In this document: positions 46,173 through 59,000 of the stretch, in pieces | How the letters are laid out: every line of letters begins with the position of its first letter | How positions within the stretch are numbered: position 1 is the stretch's first letter | NCBI GenBank assembly: GCA_020205615.1 | Contig: CM035167.1 | Span: 62,499,436-62,563,435, forward strand | Direction of reading: 5' to 3' | Source: Panax quinquefolius | Lineage: Eukaryota > Streptophyta > Magnoliopsida > Apiales > Araliaceae | Length of the DNA stretch: 64,000 bases | Position numbers and translations under genes: made by a program | The notes under the pieces: generated by a model | Told to the model about the DNA's origin: nothing | Databases searched by the model: none | Seen by the model: only the letters and a program-made list of their open reading frames with translations

Positions 46173-47241
46173 TAAGCATGCACATATAGAATACTATACT
46201 CTACCCGGATTGATTATGGACTTTATTCTAATTTGGTTCACTAGAGTCACCAAGTGAACCAAAAGGTCAAACCCTAAGGGTGCACGAATTAATATTTAAA
46301 TATAACTATTACATTTAAATCTGGATTCCATTACAAATGGGTCTTCTGGCGCTTCTTGTTCCTTGATCTCCAATTGTTCAAAATTAATTTTAACTATTCT
46401 TATTACAAAACTATTTAAAATAAATAGAAACCTTGATCAGCAGTCAAGGGGAAGTACATATTAGGGAGTTAGAATTTACATTAAGAAAAAATTAGAAGGC
46501 GATAAGACGTATGAAGACCCCATTTAATAAAACACATACATTCATGCATCCAACTAAAATAAAATCCAATCACATTTGTCAATAGTCCATAATTAATTCC
46601 ATTTATTATCATACACATCACCATATGCATCAATAAATAACATTCATCTCATGAATAATAAACATTCAATATATATATTGATATCATTTAATGGGCAAAT
46701 TTAGTTAGTATAAAATCTATCTTTGAATCAAAATAAACTCCTTTATTTTAATCAAAATTTAAATCAAAATAAACCTCTTTTATTTTAATTTATCCAATTT
46801 TGAATAAAATAAATTATTCTATTTTAATCAAAATCTTTAATCAAAATAAACTCATTTATTTTAATTAATTATGGAATTCAATTCCAAGTAAAAAAAAATC
46901 CTTTATTTAAAGGAAACACAGATTCTTTTTCCTATTCATAAATAAACTCATTTATTTTGAATAATATGAAATCTTATTTCATATCTAAATAAACTCCTTT
47001 ATTTAAGGAAACATGGATTCACTTTCCTATTCACAAATAAACTCCTTTATTTTAGGAAATATGAAATCCAATTTCAACTCCAATTAGTTATCATGGAATC
47101 TAATTCCAACTCTAATTAGTTAGCATGAAATCTAATTTTAAAATTAAAATAAATTTTTTATTTTAATTATAAAATAATTAAGAATATTATATATATATAT
47201 ATATATAATATTATAATATATATAAAATAATTAAGGTGTAG

Positions 47242-47274
<33 letters not shown>

Positions 47275-47680
47275 CTTGTCATATATAATATATATAATAA
47301 GTAATCACTTAAATCCTGTACCATGCATTCACGTGAATAATGGAATGGCAAAAGTGAGAGAACATGTTTCCTGCAACTTCTTTTTACATGTGACGTGGCA
47401 ACATATTGATAATATGTAAATATATATTATATATGATTCAAAACTTTTCTGGTCCACGTTTTTCAAATACAAATCAAGCCACCTTTGTAAAGATTCAGGA
47501 TTAACGTTTTTCAAAAAATCAACCACGGATTTTATTAAAATATTTTTTTAAAAATAAATTTTATACAACAAATTATACCCAATTAAATTGTTCTAAACAC
47601 ATATTAATATACATATCAAATTAAAACAATTAATAATTTGCATAAAAGTTTAGCTTTGATACTACTGTCAGATTTGTAAT
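45659..47680 (-). mobile_element. D2: second copia copy, leader region only
   Basis: It matches the D leader (about 20725-22980): AAATAAATAGGTAGACAACT, the CCTTGTGGTGACACAACAAA repeats (45818, 45908), AAATAAACTCCTTTATTTT units, TA runs and a PBS-like TAGTATCAAAGC (47653-47664, minus). Only about 15 bp of LTR (TGTCAGATTTGTAAT, 47666-47680) remain. The left side is cut by the gypsy LTR fragment. No coding sequence remains. Confidence 0.82.
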
Positions 47681-49546
47681 AGATATGACATTGAATGTGT
47701 TACTTTGAGATAATTTGAGTTAAGTTTTCAAAAGAAAATCTATAAAGTTATGAAAACCCAGTTTGATTTAAGTAAAATAAGACTCCAGGCTTGTTTACAT
47801 ATCAGTATTATGTGCTAAATTGATATGTATATGAGTATGGCTTATAAACTCTATCCCATATACTAAAGATTCAAAAATATTAAATTAAAACGTTAAAAAT
47901 ACAACATTAATATAATAAAATTAAAACTAATATTTTTAAAAAATTAAATAGAATGAGAATAGAAAATATTTATTGTAATTAGTTAACCAAAAAATAAACT
48001 AAGTTCTATTTATTTAGTTTTTAACTAATAAATAAAAACAAATTAAAATAAAATAACATGATATAATATAACTATTAAACTAAGTAGCATTTGTGACAAA
48101 TTGAAAATTTATAAAATCTTGAATGACTAGAATAAAGGTTAAGGAATAAAACCTAGAAGAGAATTTGATGATTTATTTAAAAAAAAATTAAGAAGAACCT
48201 ATATGGTTCTTAATTGAATAAGAATAAAGAAATATGGGTTACAAAATTTCAAAATCCTAGAAATGAATTAATATGTACTTGAAGGAATATCAAGAATAAG
48301 GTATTACGATACCTGTAAATTAGATATGAACTGAATAGTCTAAGAAATGTTATATAAGTACATATGGAAATTTTATTAAGGAGATAAGATTTCACATGAA
48401 GAGATTCTATGAGGTTAAACGAAGATGAGTATATGTTTAGAAATATATATGCTTAGTAAGGTGCTATATATATTTTAGCAAGAGAAATGATGAATTAAGT
48501 TAATGATATAAGGATCAAGATAAAACTATGTTAGTAATTAACATAGTTTAACCGTTGGCCGTGACTGGCAAATAAGAATTCGAATAAGTATAAAGTCGTT
48601 AGTTAATACGATTAACAATAAGAAGGGAGTAAGTTAAAACTCAAAATTTGAGTTAGAGATAGAATTTTGAAGCACGGACTGCTCGGTTGCGTCCGGAACG
48701 TCAAGTTTAGTCAGAAATGACAATTAACACAAAATGTGTAAGGGGTCAAAGTCAACAGTTGACTTTTATAGAAAAATGTCAAAATTGAAGTTAGAAGTGA
48801 AATATGTTATGATTGTGTGAATTATGTATATGATTAAATAAATATACATTATATAATGTAAATACAAGTATTTTGTATACAAAAGTGAATTAAGAATTAA
48901 GTTATAAAACATAATAAATGTATTAGGTGTGATAATTAATTAACCTAAGAGGTTATAATATGGTAGAATATTAGTATATAAATATATATACTAACATTAA
49001 GAGATTTATTTTATATATCTGAAATAATAAATTTTATAACCAAGTCTAATTGGGTTATGAAATTAAAAAGGCATAAGTAAGGAATTTATTTCCTAGTCTG
49101 AGAAATAAAAACCCTAATTAAATGATTAGGGTAAAATAGAATTAAAAGTATTGGACTATAATAATGTCATAGCCCAATAATTTATTTAGAGTTTAAGTGA
49201 ATTAAGATTTAATGGACTAAGGAGATGGTATTAAATTTGTAGCCCAATTATTTATTTAAGTAATGGATTTGTGACTAATTGATTTAAGGGTGATTAAATT
49301 ATTTAATCTAGTCCAATATAAAATGTATATGACAAGAATTTTAATGGCCCAATCAAATTTTGAGTGGAAGCCCAAATTTATTTTGTTAGTAAGCAAAATA
49401 ATAAAAGTACAAGCTCAATAGAATTTAATTAATAAGTGACCCAATTTTTGATCCACTTAAGGAGGGGTTATCTAGTCATTTGTTATGTAAATTAACAATT
49501 AAAATAAAATAAGGATTTGGAAGATAAGAAGGAAAGAGAAGATAAA
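47681..49546. other. AT-rich sequence, no gene recognised
   Basis: About 1.9 kb without a credible open frame or match to the other elements in the window. The style (GTCAACAGTTGACTTTT at about 48750, GGCCCAATC words at 49340) recalls plant LTRs. It runs directly into the duplicated block below and may be the upstream part of one LTR (inference). Confidence 0.4.
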
Positions 49547-50291
49547 AAGAAAAAGGGGAAAGAGAAAAAGGGAAACAGAAAGAAAGAAAAGAAAGAAACG
49601 GGAAAAGAAGAGAGAGAGATAGAGAGAGAGAGAACGAGAAGAAGAAGAACGGCCATGGAGGAGAAGGAGAAGGAGGGCGGCAGCCCATGAGTGAAAGAAG
49701 ATGAGAGAGAAGAGATCCTCCATGGAATAAGAAGAAGACGAAGGAGAAGAAATTTTTTGAGAAAAAGGTAAATTCTTAAACTAATATATATATATTTTAG
49801 TTGGATTTTTGTAAATCAAAGCTTGGGTTTATGGTTATAAACTCAAAAATCATGAATACACATGTTTATGAGTGTTTTATATTTGGATATACCCATATTG
49901 GGTGTTGATTTGGTTGGAATCAAAAGGAAAATAAAAATAATTTTTCTAGTTTAGAAACCCAAATTTCTTTGTACTTTGTAAATCCACCGTTTTAAATCTA
50001 TAACTCCTTTTTGCAAGGGGTGCTATATATGTAAGTTATGTAGTAAACTCAAGTGGTAACACTAAAAAAGGATGAGTTTACAAGTAATGGCGACTGATTT
50101 TGCTAAAATAGTCCCGTTTTTGGTAAAGGAAATAAACTGTTTTGGGGCAATTTCTGTCGGGGAAATTTTCGTCATTTTTTCGACCCTCAAAAATTCTAGA
50201 ACTATTTGGGAGGATACTATGATAATGTTTCTAAAATCTCCAAGTTGAATCACTGAAAAAGGAGTTGTAGATTTCCGCATGGAATATTTTT
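49547..50291 (+). repeat. 745-bp tandem duplication, copy 1
   Basis: It runs from AAGAAAAAGGGGAAAGAG to GGAATATTTTTAA and is repeated head-to-tail at 50292-51036 with only scattered differences. It contains a purine-rich GA tract (49550-49760) with CCATGGAGGAGAAGGAGAAG. Serine/leucine-rich antisense frames over this tract are composition artefacts. Confidence 0.92.
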
Positions 50292-51036
50292 AAGAAAAAG
50301 GGGAAAGAGAAAAAGGGAAACAAAAAGAAAGAAAAGAAAGAAACGGGAAAAGAAGAGAGAGAGATAGAGAGAGAGAGAACGAGAAGAAGAAGAACGACCA
50401 TGGAGGAGAAGGAGAAGGGGGGCGGCAGCCCATGAGTGAAAGAAGATTAGAGAGAAGAGATCATCCATGGAATAAGAAGAAGACGAAGGAGAAGAAATTT
50501 TTTGAGAAAAAGGAAAATTCCTAAACTAATATATATATTTTAGTTGGATTTTTGTAAATCAAAGCTTGGGTTTATGGTTATAAACTCAAAAATCACGAAT
50601 ACACATGTTTATGAGTGTTTTATATTTGGATATACCCATATTGGGTGTTGATTTGGTTGGAATCAAAAGGAAAAGAAAAATAATTTTTCTAGTTTAGAAA
50701 CCCAAATTTCTTTGTACTTTGTAAATCCACCGTTTTAAATCTATAACTCCTTTTTGCAAGGGGTGCTATATATGTAAGTTATGTAGTAAACTCAAGTGGT
50801 AACACTAAAAAAGGATGAGTTTACAAGTAATGGTGACTGATTTTGCTAAAACAGTCCCGTTTTTGGTAAAGGAAATAAACTGTTTTGGGGCAATTTCTGT
50901 CAGGGAAATTTTTGTCATTTTTTCGACCCTCAAAAATTCTAGAACTATTTGGGAGGAAACTATGATAATGTTTCTAAAATCTCCAAGTGGAATCACTGAA
51001 AAAGGAGTTGTAGAATTCCGCATGGAATATTTTTAA
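50292..51036 (+). repeat. 745-bp tandem duplication, copy 2
   Basis: Second copy. Its right end leads into GCACGAAAAAG, whereas copy 1 leads back into the GA tract, as a simple tandem duplication predicts. Confidence 0.92.
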
Positions 51037-51530
51037 CAAAGCACGAAAAAGTAAAAAAGCCAAAATAGCTATTGTCCAAGAATTTAAAAGGGTGGTTTTG
51101 GCCACTTAATTTATGAGAAAAATTCCGGCCTTTTGAAACATGAAAATATAAGATATTAAGTACCTCATGTCCAAAAATGAGCTCATTCCGACTTAAAATG
51201 ACCAAGTTATGACCATTTCAATATTTGTGATTTTCGAACGAAAATCGATATAACCAGAGTTCTATAACTCCGATGGCCACGTAATTTAAACTGGAGGCTC
51301 ACGTTAACACGTATAAGATTGTACTAAGATATGGGAATTTTTGGGGTTGATCATGATGGGGCTAATTTCTTAAGCCACACACTAAAAATGATTTTTGAAA
51401 AATACTAAAAGAAATTGAAAAATTACGAAAAAATACTTTTTGTGTATGAAATACATGTATATAAGCATCGCCAAAAGATAGAAAAATAATTAGTTGATTT
51501 GGTATTTTCGTTAAAGGAGTTATGGAATTC
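51037..51530 (+). other. LTR-like non-coding sequence shared with A interior
   Basis: It matches the minus strand of 27240-27660 in order (GGCCACTTAA, TTATGAGAAAAATTC, AAAATGAGCTCATTC, TATAACTCCGATG). No gene is seen. Probably part of an unassigned LTR that also includes the duplicated block. Confidence 0.6.
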
Positions 51531-51735
51531 AGCTTGCTAGATTGGAAAATCTGATGAATCCAGCTTGCTGGATTGAAAAGAAGCTTACTGAATTCAAGGA
51601 TTTAGAATCCGACTTCTTTGGATTGATGGATGGTGAATCCAAAGCTTCTTTGGATTGCAATCTAGTTGCTAGATTTGGAATACAGCTAGCTGGATTGCAG
51701 TTTGGGTTGCTGGATTGGCCTTCTAAATGCTGGAT
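51531..51735. repeat. Cluster of palindromic AATCCAGC-TT-GCTGGATT repeats
   Basis: About eight degenerate units of 20-30 bp. The best (51557-51574) is a perfect 8 bp inverted repeat with a TT spacer. Others read AAGCTTACTGAATT, AAAGCTTCTTTGGATT, CAGCTAGCTGGATT and AAATGCTGGATT. The plus-strand 85-codon frame here (51542-51799) is explained by the repeat. Confidence 0.75.
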
Positions 51736-51850
51736 TATTGTTTACCTGAAGATTATTGTCTTCATTTTGCACATTATCTTGGGTATTGATCGTTGGTGAC
51801 TCAACGGTCTTATGTGCTTCATTGCTTATCTCAACATTTTCGGATGCCAT
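51690..51850 (-). pseudogene. F gag N-terminus, truncated
   Basis: From ATG 51850 (minus) the frame reads MASENVEISNEAHKTVESPT, then INTQDNVQNEDNN. This is the same start as C gag (MTSKNVENRNGAQETVESP). After about 40 codons it departs from gag at the palindromic repeat cluster, so the rest of F's interior has been lost or replaced. Confidence 0.82.
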
Positions 51851-52023
51851 TTGCAAATACTGCAACAAAATAAGGGTTAATTGACATGTCACATATTATC
51901 CCTATACTCTGACCGACCAAATAAATACCAAATAAACTTAGGCTTGTCATACTAGCGAAGGAATTCGCCGTCTCTCCCCTCCTAATTCTTGTCTCATATC
52001 TCAGCCAGGGATCATATCCCTAA

Positions 52024-52035
52024 GCTTTGATACCA
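52024..52035 (-). other. F primer-binding site
   Basis: Minus strand TGGTATCAAAGC two bases from the LTR end. Confidence 0.85.
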
Positions 52036-52037
52036 AC

Positions 52038-54590
52038 TGTGACGCCCCTAAAATAGGTATACATCACCCATCTTGAGTCGCCAAATACATGGTACAAAAT
52101 TCAAATACAACTTAATTATACAACTGTCGTGTAAAATACGACAAAACATAAGTTTAGAGTTTTATACGAATATTGTCTTCTAGACAGTATTCAAACTCAA
52201 ATGGAGTCCTTATTACATTTATTATCACACTATTTCACTGAATAGTGAGGACTACTAATGCAAACATCTGGACCGTCACTCCGTTCCCCGACTAGTCCCA
52301 GCTATATTCTCATTTCCTGAAGAGAACAACGAAAACAAAGGGTGACCTCAACTAGCCCAGTAAGAAATATTATGACTAATATAATGCAGAATAAATTATC
52401 GTTAGCCTTCAACAGTGTTAAACTGTTAAAATATAATAAACATCAAGTTTAACTTCAACGGAACAAGTAATCCATTAGAAGAGTCAAGTAGAGCATGATA
52501 TCTACTATCTTCTATGATTTAAAAAGTTTATAATCAATTTTATCGCTGAGACTCAGCTTAATAAATAAACCACATCATCGAATCATCCCTGCACTACGGG
52601 CCAAGGATATTCATGTAATCATCAATGGTCATGATTATACCGAATAAGCCCTGGTCATAATCATACCAACAATTGTCAATCAATGCACTACAGGCCAATG
52701 AGGATTTTTACCACATCATTTGTAACATTACGGTCATGATTATACCAAATAATCTCTAGTCATAATCATACCAATCAATATTACATCTATGCACGTAAGC
52801 CACATATGACTTTTATCACAATATAAGCATGATGATGATGACAATGATATAAGAATTCAATTAAATGAAAGTAAATGATAAATTTTTAAAGATTTATAAT
52901 TTAATTTATCCAGAATTCAATAATGCCCAAATTGTCAACATGATACTGCTTTGTAGAGTAAAATTCAAGAATAATATTGCATCAAAAATTATTTGGACAG
53001 CAAAGAAATTAATTTTTGTCATGAATAATTCCCTGGGTGAATAGTACCAGAGTGAATAGTACCCCGTGAATAGTACTTCAAGAATAGTATCCCGTGAATA
53101 GTACTTTGTGAATAGTACTCGTGAATAGTACTTTGTAAATAGTACCCGTGAATAGTACTTTGTGAATAGTACCGTAAAAATGAATACTACTCATGGACAG
53201 TACTCCGGCATGAAAAACTTAAAATTTAACAAGAATGTGCAGAAAATATCCTTGTGAAACGATACTAGATGAAGCGTAAATATCAAGAATATTCTACTAA
53301 TTTCACGGAGTATAGAAGCAATACTTTAACAAAATGAGGGTATAATCAGGAATACGAGATAAAATAATATTACTCACATACTATAGAGTATGGAAGAAAA
53401 TATTATTCCTTATGAATACTGAAAAAAATAATATCCCTTACCTCAGAAGAAGACTAGATACTGGAATAGTGAGGTAGTAGACTTCTCTTCTACTTTCTCT
53501 CTAAAGCTTCTCTCTCTATAGCTTCTCTCTCTATAATTTCTCTTGTGAGTCTTAGTGAATTGGTGAGAATGAAAGGAGAATGAGCTTCTATTTATAGGAA
53601 AACATAGTTTCGATAATTGCACGTTTTGGGGCTCGAAATATTATAGTATAATACCTTCATCTTTTCCTTCATTTTTAATTTAGTCCTGCAAGTATTATCA
53701 AACTTGCACCACCTCCCCTAGTAGTACATCATGTGAATTAATAGTACAATCATGTGAATCAATAGTTCTATACATGTGAAAAAAATAATTACAGTATAGT
53801 ACCTTCATCTATACCTTCATTTTTAATTTAGTAATGCAAGTATTATCAATATTGCACCACCTCCCCTAATAGTACATGCATGTGAATCAGTAGTACACAA
53901 ATGTGAACAAACAGTTATAAGCATGTGAATTAATAGTAATTAATTGCTCATTTATCCGATTAATTACCCGATTGGTCGATATAACCTTCAGACATCAATT
54001 ATTATCGGAATAGATGTCAATTTCCACTAACACTAATAATCCCAACACAATAGAAATATCAATTTCATCTTTAATCAACACGAACTTATTCATCATTAAT
54101 ATTATAACTCACAATATTTAACAACCAGATCATTCCCAGGAAAGAGGGGGCTTTTCGATAAGGATTTCTCCCCATTGGCACGCAATTAGATGACCAAACC
54201 TCTCTTTTACAGAACTTTCTAGACATTGTCAATATTGCAAATAATAATATGAATAACTTTGTCGTTTCAATTATGGATTTAATAATAAATATTATGCAGA
54301 TGATACCGTGACAATAATTGAATCAATAATATGAGAGATATTATGCAGCAATTATTGTAGCAATAATTGACTATAACTGAGTGACTTCTCACGTAAGCAT
54401 CAATAATCAATACCATGTGCTACAATGCAACCACGCGTATTACTGTTCTTTTACCACCGAGTAGTTCAACAGTTTAACGGTAAAACTTTCACCATTATTT
54501 TTATAAAAAGATAATTCTGTGGTTTTCTAAATACGACAATACTTCCGTTATGGGGTCCACCAATGATTGTGTCGTGGTACGAATATTCTT
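52038..54590 (-). repeat. F 5' LTR, truncated
   Basis: It begins TGTGACGCCCC next to the PBS. It has GTGAATAGTAC repeats (53036-53190), a minus-strand TATAAATA (53589-53596) and the conserved AGAACTTTCTAGACATTG block (54211). It is cut at ACGAATATTCTT, about 200-250 bp short of the expected LTR end. An older-looking ~90 bp repeat with ACCTTCATCT and TTGCACCACCTCCCC occurs at 53640-53740 and 53780-53880. Confidence 0.85.
53589..53596 (-). promoter_or_regulatory. Putative TATA box, F LTR
   Basis: Minus strand TATAAATA followed by GAAGCTCATTC, as in A and C. Confidence 0.5.
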
Positions 54591-56440
54591 TGTGACGCCC
54601 CCAAATCTGGGTATCTTCTAACCCGACAGATGGTGCTCCACGATACTGCAATCCATACAATCATTCTATTGAGATAACAATAAAATGAGTGTAATTACTA
54701 TCTTTGTATTACATTTGTAATAAATCATTTCCCAGGTTCATAACTGAATACATTCGTTGTTCTTCATGAGTATATTACATACAAATACACTAGTTTATTA
54801 CAGGACGATTAATTGTCCATCTTAGCCTTGCCTTTATCTCTCTTAGAACTCTCAGTTCGTTCGGCTTTAGCTGTAAACATATGGTTCAAGCAAGAATGAG
54901 CATAACTAGCTCAGCAAGTCTTAACACTGAATCATATGAATATTACATCTACAAATACATGCTTATTTCCATATCTGAACAATTATCTATGAAGCATTAT
55001 AAAACACTTGACTAATACTTCTCCTACAGCAATTTCAGAGCATAAATAATAGCTTAGGAATGATGAACCAGTCAATAGACCATGAACATACTCTTTTCAT
55101 TTTTAAACTTGAAAAGGATATCCGGCACTAAGGCCATCCACTCGTCTTTACTTACGATCACTTCTAGGTGATCAGCTTATTGTACTCTATGTTGATCAAC
55201 ACTCTTACGTTAAACGTATTTACATTCAACATTTGGCAACCTCGCGTGCCCATCGAATAATCGATGAAAATACTTTTGTTTGTACATAGACAAACTTACC
55301 TTCTCATCCATACCAAATACTTGGCATAGGATAGCGTTAACAGTTCTATATCAACAGACTTGTAAACAAATCAATCAACTCTCCAATACTTGTCTAGCCA
55401 GAATAAAATAGGCATCAACTCTTTCCTTATTACCATTCATGCATTGTATAACATGCATCACGTAAAAACTTGGCTAACACAAAGGTCAGACAACTGTTAA
55501 GAAAGACTTACCTTCAAGCGTCTTCGAATTTACAATTCAACTATTCTTAGTCTTTACAGGATCTACATGATACATTCACATAGCACACTGTAATTAGTTA
55601 TCAAAATAAACTAATTTTACGGTTCTAACCAACTTCTTTCTCTTCTACGTTTTATTTGAATTAACTCCGTTAATAAAGTCGATTCAACTTTCTATACTTT
55701 GTTACGTTTCATTAACGTTCTTACATCCTTAGACGACATTCGATCATTACTGGTTAACTAACAACTTTGATCGTCATTCACGGTTCACTTATTACGTCTT
55801 AGTGTTCTTCGTTTAATTACTATTAAACATTACTAGATCTTCTTACATTAACATCTTATAAGTGATTTAAGGTAAGTCTTATAATGTACATTAAGTACCT
55901 TCAATATCTTACTTTAAGCCTTCATTCAAAATGGAATAAAAACTAACTTGGTTAACATTTTTCTCCGCAAGGCGCTATTACTAAAAAGCATCTCCTACAT
56001 TACTGATGGCCATGGCCACTCTCTCTCAGAGAGTTTTTCGGACTCGACTGTCATGCACATGTAGTCCATGTATAAACTCTCACGCTATGTATGAGTCTCG
56101 AGACCTTTTATTTTCTCCGGCTATAATCAAGGCTGCTTGTATGCAGTAGAAAAACATTGTGTTTGGTTGTGCATGTACCGAACACAATGCACCGATTGGC
56201 CAAAACAGTTTAGTTTCTTAACAAAACTCCTGACTTCCTAATTTGTTCATTTTTCATCCGAATTGACCCATTCCAATTCCTACAAGTCACAAATTACATC
56301 CTTTACGTGTTCGTATAAGAATTTTACCTTTTCGAATCTGTTAACTCAGAATTCACCTTTAAGTTCATTTTTAAGCATTCGTTTAACGTTTTCTTCTATT
56401 CAATACTCGTTTTCTTCGTTATAAGTCGAAATGCGACGAT
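54591..56440 (-). mobile_element. Fragment H: part of a minus-strand LTR element
   Basis: It starts TGTGACGCCCCCAAATC inside F's LTR, as an LTR end would, and carries CATAACTAGCTCAGCAAG (54901). No PBS, second LTR or coding motif was found before C interrupts it at 56441. Words at 55060-55400 resemble E's interior (1640-2100). It is probably an LTR of the E type; the left flank TTCTT may be its TSD, but the right one is not visible. Confidence 0.6.
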
Positions 56441-58872
56441 TGTAAAACCCCAACTTTTTGAATAAAGATGAATTTTCTATAAATATTAATTTTGAATATT
56501 ATGGAGTGAAATTGATATAATAGTTGTGGGAAATATTTATAAATTTTATAAAGTACGCAAGTTGTTATATAATATTCGATTGGTCGGGGAATATTCGTTT
56601 TAACAGGGAATATTAGTACAACGGCATAATCATTGGTGGACCCCACAACGGAATTATTGTCGGATTGAGAAAACGACAAAAATACTTTTTATGAAAATAA
56701 CGGCGGAAGTTTTCTCGTTAATCTGTTGAAACACCGGTGTTAAAAGTACAAGAATACGCATGGTTGCATAGTAGTAGCACTACAGTATTGATTATTGATG
56801 CTTACGTGATAAGTCACTCGGTTTTGTTGGTATTATTAATGTAATAATACAGAAAATCTTTTATATAAAACAAAATACTTTTATAAAGTTATTCTATAAA
56901 TAGAATATATTATATTCTATTATGCATAGTGTTGCATGTAGTGTTCTGCATAGTGTTTTGAATAGTAAAATCTTTTTATATAAAAATGTAATACTTTTAT
57001 AAAGTTATCATTTTATTAGACAATAATTAGAATATATTATATTTTATTATGCATAGTGTTTACATAGTGCTCGATAGTGTTTGCAGATAGTAAAATCTTT
57101 TATAAAGTTATTCGTTTTATTAGATTATAAATAGAATATATTATATTTTATTTAAAAGATTTTGCTTTAAATATGGACCGTCAGATTAAAGTAAATCAAT
57201 CTCTAATTGTTCATGAGTTAGTTACTATGCATTCCATTTTTCTATAAATAGATGCTCATTCATTCATTATTTTCATTTAATTCTTTGAAACTCTAGAGAG
57301 ATAAACTATAGAGAGAAAGAAGAAAGTATTCGGTACTTCACTACTTATATATCCGAAGACTCTTCTTCTTAAGGTAGGGAATATTATTTATTGTACTCGT
57401 AAGGAGTGTTATTCTTTCTTATTCATGAAGAGAACTATTGTTATTCCAATTCTTATTATTACATTGGAATAACTTGTATACGCATGATCTACCCTATACT
57501 TGGTGACATTCTTCTATTATTCTGTCATTTGGAACATCACGTCGTGTGTTTTACACGGGACTCGGTTCCTCTTCTTTATTATTATTCCGTTGGAACATCA
57601 CATGCATGTGTTTTACACGGACTAGGTAAAATCTTATTATTATTACATTGGAACATCTTGTCTCGTGTGTTTTTAGGACTGGTTAAAATCTTTATTAGTC
57701 TGTTGGAACATCCCGCTTCGGTGCAAATTTTGCGACTTCGGTTCCGTTATAATTATTCTGTTGGAATAAATGCATTCATACATCTGGCACCGCATGCATG
57801 GTGATTTCTTTTGTTATTCCATTCTTTATTATACTTAGTTGGTTAAAGTTTTGACTTCTATACTCCATGAAATTAGTAGAATATCCTTGATATTTGCGCT
57901 TCATCCAAGATCTTTTCATGGAAATATTCTTCCGATCATTCTTGAATTTTACTCTACAAAACAAAGATCATGTTGACAATTTGGGACGTTAATAATTCTG
58001 GATAAAATAATTCTTGAACTTGTTTTATTTAATTCTTATATCATTGTCATCATCCTCATGTTTATATTTTGTTGAAAGTCAATACGTGGCATGTAGTGCA
58101 TAGATGGACTTGGTATGATTATGACCGAGGATTATTCGATTGTAATCATGACCGTAATGTTACAAATGATGTGGTAAAAGTTCTCATTGACCCGTAGTGC
58201 ATTGATGGACAGTTGTTGGCATTATCATGACCATTAATGAATACACAAATATTCTTGGCCCGTAGTGCTTGGATAATTTTGGTCGTGATACTAAAGAATA
58301 TCCCTGGTCAGTAGTGCGAGGGGTGATTCGATGATGTGGATTATTTATTGTCGAGTCCCAGCGATAATGATGATGAAAAACCTTTTAATCATAAAAGAAA
58401 GTAGATTTTATTTTCTACTTGACTCTTTTAATGGATTGCTTGTTCGCCGCTGATTAAACTTGATGTCTATTATATTTTATCGGTTTAACATTGTTGGAGA
58501 CTAATGATAATTTATTCGCATTATCTTAGTCATAATATTTCTTCTTGGGCTAGTTGAGCTCACCTTTTCTTTCACCTTTGTTCTCTCGTGAAATGAGAAC
58601 AAAGCGTGGGGCTAGTCGGGGAAGCGAGTGACGGTCCGGAGGATAGCATTAGTAGTCCTCACTATTCGTGAAATAGTGTGTTAATAATTGTAATGAGGAC
58701 TCCTTTTGAGTTTGTATAATCTCTAGTGAGACAATAATTGTATTCAAACTCACAGTTATGTTTTGTCGATTATTATACATTACGCTTATATTAGTAAGTT
58801 GTATTTGAATTTTGTACCATGTATCTGACGACCCAAGATGGGTGATGTATACCTAATTTTGGGGGCGTCACA
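56441..58872 (+). repeat. C 5' LTR
   Basis: TGTAAAACCCC to GGGGGCGTCACA, 2.43 kb. It contains GCATAGTGTT repeats (56927-57090), GGAACATC repeats (57460-57780) and the GGGCTAGTTGAGCTCACC block (58547-58564). Hydrophobic frames such as 57406-57804 are repeat artefacts. The MITE found in the 3' LTR is absent here (empty TA site at 57038-57041). Confidence 0.93.
57243..57250 (+). promoter_or_regulatory. Putative TATA box, C 5' LTR
   Basis: TATAAATA in TTTTTCTATAAATAGATGC, with GAAACTCTAGAGAGA about 40 bp downstream. It is conserved in the 3' LTR (62670-62677). Confidence 0.6.
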
Positions 58873-58874
58873 GT

Positions 58875-58886
58875 TTGTATCAAAGC
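58875..58886 (+). other. C primer-binding site, mutated
   Basis: TTGTATCAAAGC; compared with TGGTATCAAAGC the second base has changed. It lies two bases from the LTR end. Confidence 0.8.
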
Positions 58887-59000
58887 TTAGGGATATGATC
58901 CCTGGCTAAGATGTGAGACTAGAACTAGGAGGGGAGATACGAGGAATTCCTTCGTTATGTTACATGTCAATTAACCTTTATTTTGTGGCGGTATCTGAAA

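Larger units (their letters stand above)
51690..54590 (-). mobile_element. Element F: Ty3/gypsy 5' end (LTR, PBS, gag start)
   Basis: The minus-strand 5' LTR (52038-54590, interrupted), PBS (52024-52035) and the first codons of gag are all that remain. It is the same family group as A and C. The left break is at the palindromic cluster; the right break is the insertion of H at 54591. Confidence 0.85.

Noticed and set aside
49476..49723. Ser/Leu/Phe-rich minus-strand frames resembling signal peptides
   Set aside because: Antisense of the GA-rich tract; low-complexity composition, and the frame tails differ between the duplicate copies.
57406..57804. 132-codon hydrophobic open frame, membrane-protein-like
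   Set aside because: It comes from TTATTATT- and GGAACATC-rich LTR repeats; the matching region of the 3' LTR is not conserved as protein.
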